Below are positions 53,513-60,972 of a stretch of 64,000 nucleotides of DNA, in pieces. The stretch is from contig CADBZH010000002.1 in NCBI GenBank assembly GCA_902799045.1, forward strand, positions 62,001 through 126,000, read 5' to 3'. A model generated the notes under the pieces. The model saw nothing but the letters and a program-made list of their open reading frames with translations. It ran no database searches and had not been told where the DNA came from. The DNA is from an uncultured Eubacteriales bacterium. GTDB taxonomy: Bacteria > Bacillota > Clostridia > Christensenellales > Aristaeellaceae. Positions within the stretch are counted from its first letter, which is position 1; each line of letters opens with the position of its first letter. A program made the translations under genes and the position numbers.

Positions 53513-54514
53513 ATGGCGATCAAGCGTATGCCGGCCGAGCTGTTTGCCCGGCAGCTGGGCGAGGCGCTCCAGCGGCACGACGGCTATATCATGGGCGCGA
53601 CGGGACAGGACCCGAAGCAGTGGGCCGTCAACAGCCACTGGTTCACCCAGTACAAGGGCGCCCAGCGGGAGAAGGCGCTCTACTGGCGCGAGCACGCCCT
53701 GCGGGTCTGGGACTGCAACGGCCTGGCCGAGGGCCTGTACCGGGATTACACCGGCGTGAACATCAACACGAAGGTCCGCTACAATTACGCCCAGTGGTGC
53801 GATCCGAAGGGCGCGGGCGTGATCCCGCCGAAGTATCGCGTGGCGGGCGCGGCGGTTTTCTGGGGCGATTCGGCCTCGGACCTCACCCATGTGGCCTTCC
53901 TCTGGAAGCCCGTGAGCGCGGATAAGCCGCGTGGAGACTGGTATCTGATCGAGGCGCGGGGCGTGATGAGCGGCGTGGTCCAGACCCGGCTGCTCGCCCG
54001 CAAGCCGGATTACTGGGGGCTGATGACGAAGTACTTCAGCTATGAGGGCATCGTGGCCGGGGCGGATAAGCTGGGCGACAGGCTCCTCAAAAACGGCAGC
54101 GAGGGCGAGGACGTGCGCCAGCTTCAAACGAACCTGATCCGGCTGGGCTACGATTGCGGCAAATGGGGCGCGGACGGCGACTTCGGCGACGGTACGGAGC
54201 TGGCGCTGAAGGCGTTCCAGCGCGATCACGACCTCGCGGACGACGGCGTCTTCGGTCCAAAGACGCTTTCCGCCATGGAAAAGACGCTCGCCCGCCTGGA
54301 CGCTCCCGCCGCGAAACCGAAGCTGGTGGAAATCGTGGGCGGCAACTGCTATGTGCGCGCCGTGCCGAACCGGGACGGCAGGAAGCTGGGCGTCGCTCAC
54401 GCGGGCGACCGGCTCACCTGGCTGGGCGAGATCGACGAGGCCACCCGCTGGCTCAAGGTGGACTATGAAGGGCGCGAGGGCTGGGTATCCGGAAAATACG
54501 GGAAGCTGGTCTAG
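53513..54514 (+). CDS. NlpC/P60-like peptidase with PG-binding and SH3b domains
   Basis: The 333-residue protein has an N-terminal NlpC/P60-like catalytic domain (about residues 10-190; WDCNGLAEGLYRDYTG supplies the Cys and SDLTHVAFLWKP the His), a PG_binding_1 domain (about 195-260; GEDVRQLQTNLIRLGYDCGKWGADGDFGDGTELALKAFQ) and an SH3b domain (about 270-333; GNCYVRAVPNRDGRKLG). No signal peptide is present, which recalls phage lysins and other autolysin-like proteins released by lysis. It may cleave gamma-D-Glu stem-peptide bonds. ATG 53513 follows GGAGGCGG. Its last codons lie in a palindrome shared with the convergent gene. Confidence 0.85.
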   Translation: MAIKRMPAELFARQLGEALQRHDGYIMGATGQDPKQWAVNSHWFTQYKGAQREKALYWREHALRVWDCNGLAEGLYRDYTGVNINTKVRYNYAQWCDPKGAGVIPPKYRVAGAAVFWGDSASDLTHVAFLWKPVSADKPRGDWYLIEARGVMSGVVQTRLLARKPDYWGLMTKYFSYEGIVAGADKLGDRLLKNGSEGEDVRQLQTNLIRLGYDCGKWGADGDFGDGTELALKAFQRDHDLADDGVFGPKTLSAMEKTLARLDAPAAKPKLVEIVGGNCYVRAVPNRDGRKLGVAHAGDRLTWLGEIDEATRWLKVDYEGREGWVSGKYGKLV

Positions 54515-54526
54515 ACCAGCTTCCCG
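54499..54526. terminator. Perfect 28-base palindrome coding the ends of two convergent genes
   Basis: The sequence centred on CTAG (54511-54514) is its own reverse complement. On each strand it encodes Gly-Lys-Leu-Val and a TAG stop, so the NlpC/P60 gene and the TagB/F-like gene end with the same four residues and their stop codons overlap by two bases. It can fold as a hairpin in either mRNA and probably acts as a bidirectional terminator, although no T-run follows. Confidence 0.8.
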
Positions 54527-55740
54527 CAGATATACTCGGCGGCCGCCATGGCGGCGCGGCCCGTTTCAAATTCGCCGAAGAAGGCGAGGATCTCCCTGCA
54601 ATTGGCCCTGGCGCTCCATTGGTCGGTCGTTCGGATCAGGGTCTCCAGCTCGGCGGGCGTCCTGGCGCACCGAAAGGGCGTGTCCAACGGATTCAGGAAG
54701 AGCCTTCGGTTGTGCCGGGTATAGTCATCGATGTCCGCCACATACAGCCAGATCGGCTTCTCCCTCAGTGCGAAATCACCGGCGCAGCAGGAGTAATCCG
54801 TGATCAGGGCGTCCGCCACCCGAAGCAGTTCCGCCATTTCCGGATAATCCGTGACGTCTCTCACAAGCCCCGAAGCCGCTGTTCTACGTATATCCAGGCC
54901 GAGGGAGGCGTAGTGCGCGCGGCACAGGCAGAGCCACTTTCCGCCAAACGCCTGCCGCACCACCTCGAGAACGCGCTCGAGGTCCAGCGGCACGGCCTGC
55001 CGTCGGCCCGCTTCCGTGTCCGCGTCGCGGAAGGTGGGCGCGTAGAGCAAGAGGCGTGTCCCGCTGTCGAGGCCCAGCTTTTCGCGGATGCGCCGTTCAT
55101 CCGCCGGGTCGTCCCGAAGCAGGATATCGTTTCGTGGCAGGCCGACGTCCAGGGTCGGTCCGCGAAAGTGATAGGCCTTCCGAAGAAAGCGACGGTTGAA
55201 TTCGGAGCCGATCGTGGCGACGTCCGCGTGGGCCTCCAGCACCCGCCGATACAGCCGGTTTTTGCTGCTGAGCACGCCGTGCTTGAAGCTGCGGTCGTGG
55301 TGCGGGCTGAACAGGTAGACCTGCTCCCGGCCCAGGCACAGGTAGTCCTTCTTGCGCCAGTTGTCCACCAGGACCCGCGCCCGTCCAAGCACATACAGCC
55401 CTTCCGGGGTGTCCCACTGGACGCAGCGCACATAGCCGGGAATGTCAAATCGCGCCCGGGCCCGCGCCACGTCGGTGAACATCCAGGCGATCTCCGTCTG
55501 TGGGCGCATGGCGTGCAGCGCTTCGGAAATGTAGAAGGGGTTATCGTTGTACGCCTCCATGCGATAGGAGCAGAACAGGACAAGGTTGTGATCGATGCCG
55601 TCCCGCTTGCGGGCCTCTCTCAGGGCGCGATTGGTGTCCCGCCGAAACCACCGGGAGAACACCCTGTAAAGATGCTTGTGGCGCGCGCAGAAGCGCCGGA
55701 AGGCCAGCTTTTGACGATAGAACACGGCTCCCGCCTCCAT
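54511..55740 (-). CDS. CDP-glycerol/CDP-polyol phosphotransferase-like protein (TagB/TagF family)
   Basis: The 409-residue protein resembles Glyphos_transf enzymes that add polyol-phosphate units to cell-surface polymers. LLYAPTFRD and YPEMAELLRVADALITDYSCCAGDFALREKPIWLYVADIDDY match the C-terminal CDP-binding half. The usual catalytic block WHGTPLK is replaced by SPHHDRSFKHG, a noteworthy difference. It is the last gene of a three-gene minus-strand operon with an FGGY kinase and a nucleotidyltransferase; its start directly follows the kinase stop. Confidence 0.83.
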   Translation of the reverse strand: MEAGAVFYRQKLAFRRFCARHKHLYRVFSRWFRRDTNRALREARKRDGIDHNLVLFCSYRMEAYNDNPFYISEALHAMRPQTEIAWMFTDVARARARFDIPGYVRCVQWDTPEGLYVLGRARVLVDNWRKKDYLCLGREQVYLFSPHHDRSFKHGVLSSKNRLYRRVLEAHADVATIGSEFNRRFLRKAYHFRGPTLDVGLPRNDILLRDDPADERRIREKLGLDSGTRLLLYAPTFRDADTEAGRRQAVPLDLERVLEVVRQAFGGKWLCLCRAHYASLGLDIRRTAASGLVRDVTDYPEMAELLRVADALITDYSCCAGDFALREKPIWLYVADIDDYTRHNRRLFLNPLDTPFRCARTPAELETLIRTTDQWSARANCREILAFFGEFETGRAAMAAAEYICGKLV

Positions 55741-57270
55741 TCAGCGCAATCCTGCCAGCGTCTCGAACGCCCGGGGCGTCAGTCCGTCCAGGCAGGCCTG
55801 CCAGGCCCGGTAGCAGGCGTCGTAGCGCCTCGCGCTGTCCGGGTCCGGCTCGTAGCGCCGCTTCACCGAGGTCATGGCCCGCACCGCCCGCGGAAGGCTT
55901 TCATAGAGTCCCGCTCCCGCGGCGGCGATCATCGCCGCGCCCAGGGCGCTGGCCTCCCGAGCACAAACGGTCTCCACCGGACAGCCGTAAACATCGGCCT
56001 GCATCCGGTTCCAGAATTCCGAGCGGGTCGCGCCGCCCAGCAGGCGAAGCGTTTCAAAGCGGCATCCGGCGGCCTCCATGATCCGTCGCATCCCATAGCA
56101 TATCCCCTCCAGAGCGGCGCGGATCAGGTCCGCCCGGCGGCTGGCGAGCGACGCCCCCAGCCACCCGCCGCGGATGTCGGCGTTCATGTCGGGGTAGATG
56201 CTGCCTGCCAAATGAGGGAGGAAGACCATGCCGTTTGCGCCGACGGGGGATCGCATCGCCTCGGCGTCCATGCTTCGATAGACATCCGCTGTCCGGGCGG
56301 CGCTGCCGGGATACAGCACGTCCCGCACCCACCGAAAGGCCGAGGCCGCCACCGGCACGGCGATCTCATGCGCGTAGCCACCGGCCGGGTAATGGAGGAC
56401 GTAATAGCGCTCAAGCGGGTCAGGAACGATCTCAGGCCCGCAGCGCATGACGACGCCCGCCGTCCCGAGACACAGCGTGCCGATGCTGCCCCTTCCGTCG
56501 TTACCGGCGCCGAGTGCCGCGCAGCACTGGTCCACCGCGCCCTGAAATATCGGCGTGCCCTCCAGTAATCCCGTCCGGACGGCGGCCTCCGACGAGACGC
56601 GGCCGATTTGCGCGCCAGAATCCACAAGGGTGGGGAAGTGGCGGGGGTCCAGGCCGAACAGCCCGATCAGCTCCGGGTCCACCTCGAGGGTCACGGCGTC
56701 GTGGGAGAGCCACCAGCCGCCGTCCGAAGGATCGACGGTGATTTCAGGCGCGCCGAAGGCATGCGACAGCAGGGCCTGCGGATTTGCCAGCCGGTGGATC
56801 CTCCCGTAGATACCAGGCTCCCGTTCGCGGAGCCAGAGGAGCTTGGCGCCTGCCAGCAGCGCGTCCAACGGTCTGAGCGTGCGCCGGTAGAGGTCGCTTT
56901 CGCTCATTCCGGAGGCGGCGAGGCGCGCGAGGATCTGAGGCAGCATCTCCAGCCCCCGCGCGTCCTGCCAGAGGATGATGTTTGTCAGGCAGCTGCCGTC
57001 TGCGTCCAGGGGCACGAATGTGGTCTGGGTGCCGGTGACGACGACGCCAGCGATTCGCGCGGCATCCGCATTGCCGCGAAGCAGCGCGCCGCGCACCGCG
57101 TCGAACGCGCTTCGGACCAGCTGCACGGGGTCCTGCTCGGCCCTGCCGCCGGGGCCGTAGGAGGTCGGCATTTCCCGATAGTCTTCACAGAGCGCCGTAC
57201 CCGTTTCGTCGAATATCACGCATCTCACGCCGCCGGTGCCCGCGTCTATGGTCGCGATACAGCTTCGCAT
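55741..57270 (-). CDS. FGGY-family carbohydrate kinase
   Basis: The 509-residue ATP-dependent kinase has the FGGY N-terminal phosphate loop (IDAGTGGVRCVIFDETG) and the C-terminal ATP motif LLGGATRSEFWNRMQADVYGCPVETV. The family includes xylulokinase, ribulokinase and glycerol kinase; the acceptor, a ketose or polyol, cannot be told. It overlaps the upstream cytidylyltransferase gene by 25 bases and abuts the downstream TagB/F-like gene, suggesting it makes the sugar or polyol phosphate to be activated as a CDP derivative. Confidence 0.9.
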   Translation of the reverse strand: MRSCIATIDAGTGGVRCVIFDETGTALCEDYREMPTSYGPGGRAEQDPVQLVRSAFDAVRGALLRGNADAARIAGVVVTGTQTTFVPLDADGSCLTNIILWQDARGLEMLPQILARLAASGMSESDLYRRTLRPLDALLAGAKLLWLREREPGIYGRIHRLANPQALLSHAFGAPEITVDPSDGGWWLSHDAVTLEVDPELIGLFGLDPRHFPTLVDSGAQIGRVSSEAAVRTGLLEGTPIFQGAVDQCCAALGAGNDGRGSIGTLCLGTAGVVMRCGPEIVPDPLERYYVLHYPAGGYAHEIAVPVAASAFRWVRDVLYPGSAARTADVYRSMDAEAMRSPVGANGMVFLPHLAGSIYPDMNADIRGGWLGASLASRRADLIRAALEGICYGMRRIMEAAGCRFETLRLLGGATRSEFWNRMQADVYGCPVETVCAREASALGAAMIAAAGAGLYESLPRAVRAMTSVKRRYEPDPDSARRYDACYRAWQACLDGLTPRAFETLAGLR

Positions 57271-57992
57271 GCTTCATCCCTCGCTTTTGTGGTTTGTCGC
57301 GCAAGATATGCCTCGAGCAGCGTCAGATCGTGCGCCGTCGTGATCTTCATGCGCCCCTGGTCGCTGCCCCGGGCATACCAGGCCTGCCGCCCGTCCGCCA
57401 GCCAAAGGCTCAACGTGTAATCGGCATCCTTCAGACGGTATCCTTCTTCTTCAAGGCGCGCATACAGCCCGGAGACGGCCCCGAACCGAAAGGCCCAGGG
57501 CGTGTTCAGTTCGATGAACTGCTCCTTGGGCGCGTCTGTGTCGGCCCAGCCGTCGCCACCCCGGCGCGCCATGCAGATGTTGACCGGATGCATCGTGAAG
57601 CAGCAGCCCTTCTCCCGGCACAGTTCGACCGATTGGGCGATATCGCCAGGGGTCACGAGGGGGCTGACGCCCATGTGCAGCACGAATACATCCGCCTCCG
57701 AAAGGATGCCGCGCAGGTGTTTCACGCCGCTTGCTATGGACAGCGGGCAGCTCTCGCCCCCGGGGACAACCCAGCGCAGCTTGTCGATCCCGTATTGCCT
57801 CGCGATGGCCCGGACCGTGCTCTCATCTTCCGCCCGGCAGACGACCTGAATGGCGTCGATGACGGTGCTCGCCTCGAATTGCTCCAGCGTCCACGCCAGC
57901 ACCGGCTTGCCCAGCACCTCCAGGTATTGCTTCGGGCGCTCCGAGCCGAGGCGCGTGCCTCTTCCGGCTGCCAGTATGCTGCCAACCACCAT
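57246..57992 (-). CDS. IspD/TarI-like nucleotidyltransferase with altered substrate motif
   Basis: The 248-residue protein matches the IspD/TarI family: ILAAGRGTRLGSERPKQYLEVLGKPVLAWTLEQFE binds CTP, and SDQGRMKITTAHDLTLLEAYL ends the domain. The conserved HDxxRP block is here HMGVSP (VLHMGVSPLVTP), with the Asp and Arg lost, so a substrate other than MEP is likely. ATG 57992 follows CGGAGGTGATTTGC; the frame opens upstream. It leads an operon with an FGGY kinase and a TagB/F-like transferase, so it may form CDP-ribitol or another CDP-sugar. A general ispD role is possible but less favoured. Confidence 0.85.
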   Translation of the reverse strand: MVVGSILAAGRGTRLGSERPKQYLEVLGKPVLAWTLEQFEASTVIDAIQVVCRAEDESTVRAIARQYGIDKLRWVVPGGESCPLSIASGVKHLRGILSEADVFVLHMGVSPLVTPGDIAQSVELCREKGCCFTMHPVNICMARRGGDGWADTDAPKEQFIELNTPWAFRFGAVSGLYARLEEEGYRLKDADYTLSLWLADGRQAWYARGSDQGRMKITTAHDLTLLEAYLARQTTKARDEACEAVSRP

Positions 57993-58104
57993 GCAAATCA
58001 CCTCCGTTTTCAATTCTGCGTTCACGCCAAAAGACGCTGAATGCGACGCGCCAGGTTGGACAAGGAGCGAAAGTTAACAGTATCTTAAAGTAGACCGGGA
58101 TGAC

Positions 58105-58133
58105 TTGTAACAGGCCCGGAAAGCTGGTATAAT
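58105..58133 (+). promoter_or_regulatory. Sigma-A-like promoter of the DNA methyltransferase gene
   Basis: TTGTAA at 58105-58110 and TATAAT at 58128-58133 are 17 bases apart. The start lies about 30 bases downstream. Confidence 0.7.
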
Positions 58134-58164
58134 GGAGGCATTGCAGATGAAGGCGGTGTGACAG

Positions 58165-59406
58165 ATGGCGCTGGAGCAGATACAGGTCAGGGCGGAATGG
58201 CATCCCGCCCCAGGCGGCGTGAAGGGCATGTTCCTGCTGGGCGACGCCATTGAGCGCATGGAGGCGCTGCTGGCGGAATGGGAGGGCAGGATCAAGCTGA
58301 TCTACATGGACCCGCCCTTCATGACCGGCGATCGCTTCTATATGCGCGTGCGCGTAGGCGAGGAGGAGTGGCGCCGCGGCAAGGGCAGCTTCGTGCTGGA
58401 GAGCTTCGCGGACAGGCAGAGCCGCGAGGAATACCTCGCCATGATGCGCCGCGCGCTGGAGTTGTCCCGCCGCCTGCTGTCGGAAGAGGGCATGATCTTC
58501 GTTCACCTGGATTATCGCGCCCATCCCCATGTGCGCCTGCTGATGGACGAGATCTTCGGGGAGGAAAACCTGCTCAACGAGATCGTCTGGGTCTACCAGA
58601 GCGGGGGCCGCAGCATCCACCACTTCAGCCGCAAGCACGACGTGATCCTGTTCTACCGCAAGACCGAGAGGTACGATTTCAACATCGACGCGGTGAAGGC
58701 GCCGCGGGAGAAGCCCCGCACCAGCCACATGCGCCGCCACGTGGACCCGGACGGGCGCGTCTATCGCTCGATCCGCTCCGGCGGGCGCGTCTACACCTAC
58801 TACGACGACGATCCCATCGCGCCGACGGACGTGTGGCAGGATCTGGCGCACCTCCAGCAAAAGGACCCGGAGCGCACCGGCTTCGACGTGCAGAAGCCTT
58901 TGTCGCTGCTGGATCGCATCGTCAAGTGTGCCTCGCGGCCCAGCGACTGGGTGCTGGACCCGTTTGCGGGCAGCGCCACCACTCTGGAGGCCGCGAAGCT
59001 GAACGGGCGCAACTTCATCGGCATCGACCGCAGCCCGCTGACGCTGAATATCGCCCGGCGAAGGCTGAACGGCGCGGATTATCGCATCCTGGCCGACGAT
59101 AACAAACCGACGTCGGTATGTTCTGCGTCGGTGCACGCTGGCGTCGGCTTCTATCACGTCGTCCTGGAGGGCTTTTCCGCGCCCGTCGAGGGCCTTCCGG
59201 AGGGCGTCGGCGAGCTTGACATCGTGGACAACTGGTCCGTGGGCTACCTTCGGGACGAGGGCTACCAGGTGATGGCGGAGTTTGCCCGCAGCAAGCGCGA
59301 GGGCGCGCTGAAGCGGGAGCTGGCGGTGCCGGCCTATCTGGGCGAGCTGGCGCTCTGCGTCGGGGATGTCGCCGGGGGAAGCCACTACTTCGCGCTGCCG
59401 AGATAG
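58165..59406 (+). CDS. Orphan site-specific DNA methyltransferase (N4-cytosine/N6-adenine type, beta class)
   Basis: The 413-residue protein has motif IV DPPF (residues 49-52), followed by a middle part with LNEIVWVYQSGGRSIHHFSRKHDVILFY (about 130-160), and motif I VLDPFAGSATTLEAAKLNGRNFIGID (about 263-288). This order, IV before I, is the beta class. The last 100 residues (about 310-413) are an extra domain. No restriction gene is nearby. It may mark DNA for regulation or belong to a phage-like remnant. Confidence 0.88.
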   Translation: MALEQIQVRAEWHPAPGGVKGMFLLGDAIERMEALLAEWEGRIKLIYMDPPFMTGDRFYMRVRVGEEEWRRGKGSFVLESFADRQSREEYLAMMRRALELSRRLLSEEGMIFVHLDYRAHPHVRLLMDEIFGEENLLNEIVWVYQSGGRSIHHFSRKHDVILFYRKTERYDFNIDAVKAPREKPRTSHMRRHVDPDGRVYRSIRSGGRVYTYYDDDPIAPTDVWQDLAHLQQKDPERTGFDVQKPLSLLDRIVKCASRPSDWVLDPFAGSATTLEAAKLNGRNFIGIDRSPLTLNIARRRLNGADYRILADDNKPTSVCSASVHAGVGFYHVVLEGFSAPVEGLPEGVGELDIVDNWSVGYLRDEGYQVMAEFARSKREGALKRELAVPAYLGELALCVGDVAGGSHYFALPR

Positions 59407-59462
59407 ACCCCATCCTTTACAATCGTTATTCCAGAATTCACACTGAGGCAATATTCATCCCC

Positions 59463-59468
59463 TATAAT
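59463..59468 (+). promoter_or_regulatory. TATAAT box before the DUF951 gene
   Basis: TATAAT at 59463-59468 lies 26 bases before the ATG. A good -35 partner is not evident, so only the -10 element is claimed. Confidence 0.5.
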
Positions 59469-59488
59469 ACGGCATGGGAGGCGAGGAA

Positions 59489-59686
59489 ATGCTTCTGCAC
59501 GTGGGCGATCTCGTGAAGATGCGCAAGGCGCATCCCTGTGGAAACGACCTGTGGCGCGTCACCTACGTAGGCGCGGACATCAAGATGCGCTGTGAGAAGT
59601 GCGAGCGCATCGTGATGCTGGAGCGCCCGGTCTTTGAAAAGCGCGTAAAAAAGCTGGTGGAGAGCGCCGCGGAGGCCGAGGCATGA
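59489..59686 (+). CDS. DUF951 family protein
   Basis: The 65-residue protein LHVGDLVKMRKAHPCGNDLWRVTYVGADIKMRCEKCERIVMLERPVFEKRVKKLVE matches DUF951, a short Bacillota family with a conserved HPCG and a CxxC pair; function is unknown. ATG 59489 is preceded by GAGGCGAGG; ATG 59474 is also open but poorly spaced. Its stop overlaps the lepB start (ATGA). Confidence 0.88.
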   Translation: MLLHVGDLVKMRKAHPCGNDLWRVTYVGADIKMRCEKCERIVMLERPVFEKRVKKLVESAAEAEA

Positions 59687-60186
59687 AAAAACGCGCCGCG
59701 CTTCTCATGCTGGCGCTCGTGCTCGCGCTCGGCGCGGGGCTCGCGATCCGGAACTACAGCGTCGGCACGGTGCGCGTGGCGGGTGTTTCCATGCAGGACA
59801 CGCTTCTAAACGGCGATCTGACCCTGGTTACACGCTTTGACTACCTTGCAGGGGAGCCAAAGCGCGGCGACGTGGTGGAGTGCAGCTTTCCGAACCGGGA
59901 GGACCGCTATATCAAGCGCATCGTCGCCCTGCCCGGGGATCGCGTCGCCTTCTCCGGCGGCAGGCTCACGATCAACGGGGAGACCGTCGAGGAGCCCTAC
60001 GCTGTCGGCCATACCGACGATTACGCCGTCGAGCTGGGAGAAGACGAATACCTCGCCCTGGGCGACAACCGCGAGGAGAGCTACGACAGCCGCATGGACG
60101 ACATGGGCCCGATTTCAAGGGAAGATCTGCTGGGCAGGGTTCGGTGGAGACTGCTGCCGCTGGACCGCTTCGGCCCGATCCAATAA
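59683..60186 (+). CDS. lepB: Signal peptidase I (first of two tandem copies)
   Basis: LepB cleaves signal peptides at the outer face of the membrane. The 167-residue protein has an N-terminal membrane anchor (about residues 4-24), the catalytic Ser36 in GVSMQDTLLNGD, the catalytic Lys78 in YIKRIVALPGD and the box E region GDNREESYDSR. It is the short Gram-positive type. The start overlaps DUF951 and the gene precedes a second lepB by 26 bases. Confidence 0.93.
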   Translation: MKKRAALLMLALVLALGAGLAIRNYSVGTVRVAGVSMQDTLLNGDLTLVTRFDYLAGEPKRGDVVECSFPNREDRYIKRIVALPGDRVAFSGGRLTINGETVEEPYAVGHTDDYAVELGEDEYLALGDNREESYDSRMDDMGPISREDLLGRVRWRLLPLDRFGPIQ

Positions 60187-60212
60187 GTTTAAACGTCAGG
60201 AGAGACCAGAAT

Positions 60213-60962
60213 ATGGAACAGAACAACGGAAAACCGCTGGAGAACGTCGAAGAACAGACCAAAGTCGGTGAAGAGGTTGAAAAACAGACTGAAGTCGGTA
60301 ATGATAAGGGCAAGAAAAAACTGACCGGCAAGGCCAAGGTGCTGAAGGAGCTGCGCGAATGGACCATCGCGCTGGTTTCCGCGGTGCTGATCGTCGTGGT
60401 CATCCAGTCCTTCCTGTTCCGCATCATCCGCGTGGACGGCCAGTCCATGGCCGATACGCTGGCGAACGGCGAACGCCTGTTTGTGACGGTGACGGATGTG
60501 AAGTTCGGCGACGTGGCGCGCGACACCGTGGTGATCTGCAACTATCCCGGCCGGATGCACAACTGGTTCGGCCTGTTCAAGACCAAGGAATACTTTGTCA
60601 AGCGCGTGGTGGCCGTCCCCGGGGACACCATCTACTGCGAAAACGGCGCGACCCACGTGGTCTTCGAGCGCGACGGCGAGACGGTGGACGAGGTGCTGGA
60701 CGAGCGTTTTTCCGAGTTCTACACCTACGGAAGCCCCTTCGACTACGAGGCCTATGTGCTGGGTGATGACGAATACTTCGTGGTGGGCGACAACCGCTAC
60801 AACAGCCACGATTCCCGCGACTGGAACGGCCCGGGCGTGGAGGGCGGCTCCGGCAACGACGGCGACACCGCGAACAACGTCGGCCCCATCAGCAAGAGCA
60901 TGATCGTTGGCCACGTGCGCCAGGTCATCTGGCCGCTGAACAGCATTCGCCCGGTGGAATGA
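60213..60962 (+). CDS. lepB: Signal peptidase I (second tandem copy), with acidic N-terminal extension
   Basis: The 249-residue protein has a cytosolic, Glu-rich N-terminus (residues 1 to about 48), one membrane helix (about 52-70), catalytic GQSMADTLANGE, YFVKRVVAVPGD and GDNRYNSHDSR boxes, and a Gly/Asn-rich insertion before the C-terminus (DWNGPGVEGGSGNDGDTANN). The N-terminus holds two copies of a short EEQTKVGEEVEKQTEVG-like repeat. Two lepB genes in a row suggest different substrates. ATG 60213 follows AGGAGAG. Confidence 0.93.
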   Translation: MEQNNGKPLENVEEQTKVGEEVEKQTEVGNDKGKKKLTGKAKVLKELREWTIALVSAVLIVVVIQSFLFRIIRVDGQSMADTLANGERLFVTVTDVKFGDVARDTVVICNYPGRMHNWFGLFKTKEYFVKRVVAVPGDTIYCENGATHVVFERDGETVDEVLDERFSEFYTYGSPFDYEAYVLGDDEYFVVGDNRYNSHDSRDWNGPGVEGGSGNDGDTANNVGPISKSMIVGHVRQVIWPLNSIRPVE

Positions 60963-60972
60963 GGACAGGCCC

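Noticed and set aside
54619-56568. Antisense frame (649 residues) over the transferase and kinase genes
   Set aside because: It covers two genes with intact family motifs and has none itself.
57246-57270. Frameshift between the nucleotidyltransferase and the FGGY kinase
   Set aside because: Both proteins have complete, distinct domains; the 25-base overlap is ordinary coupling.
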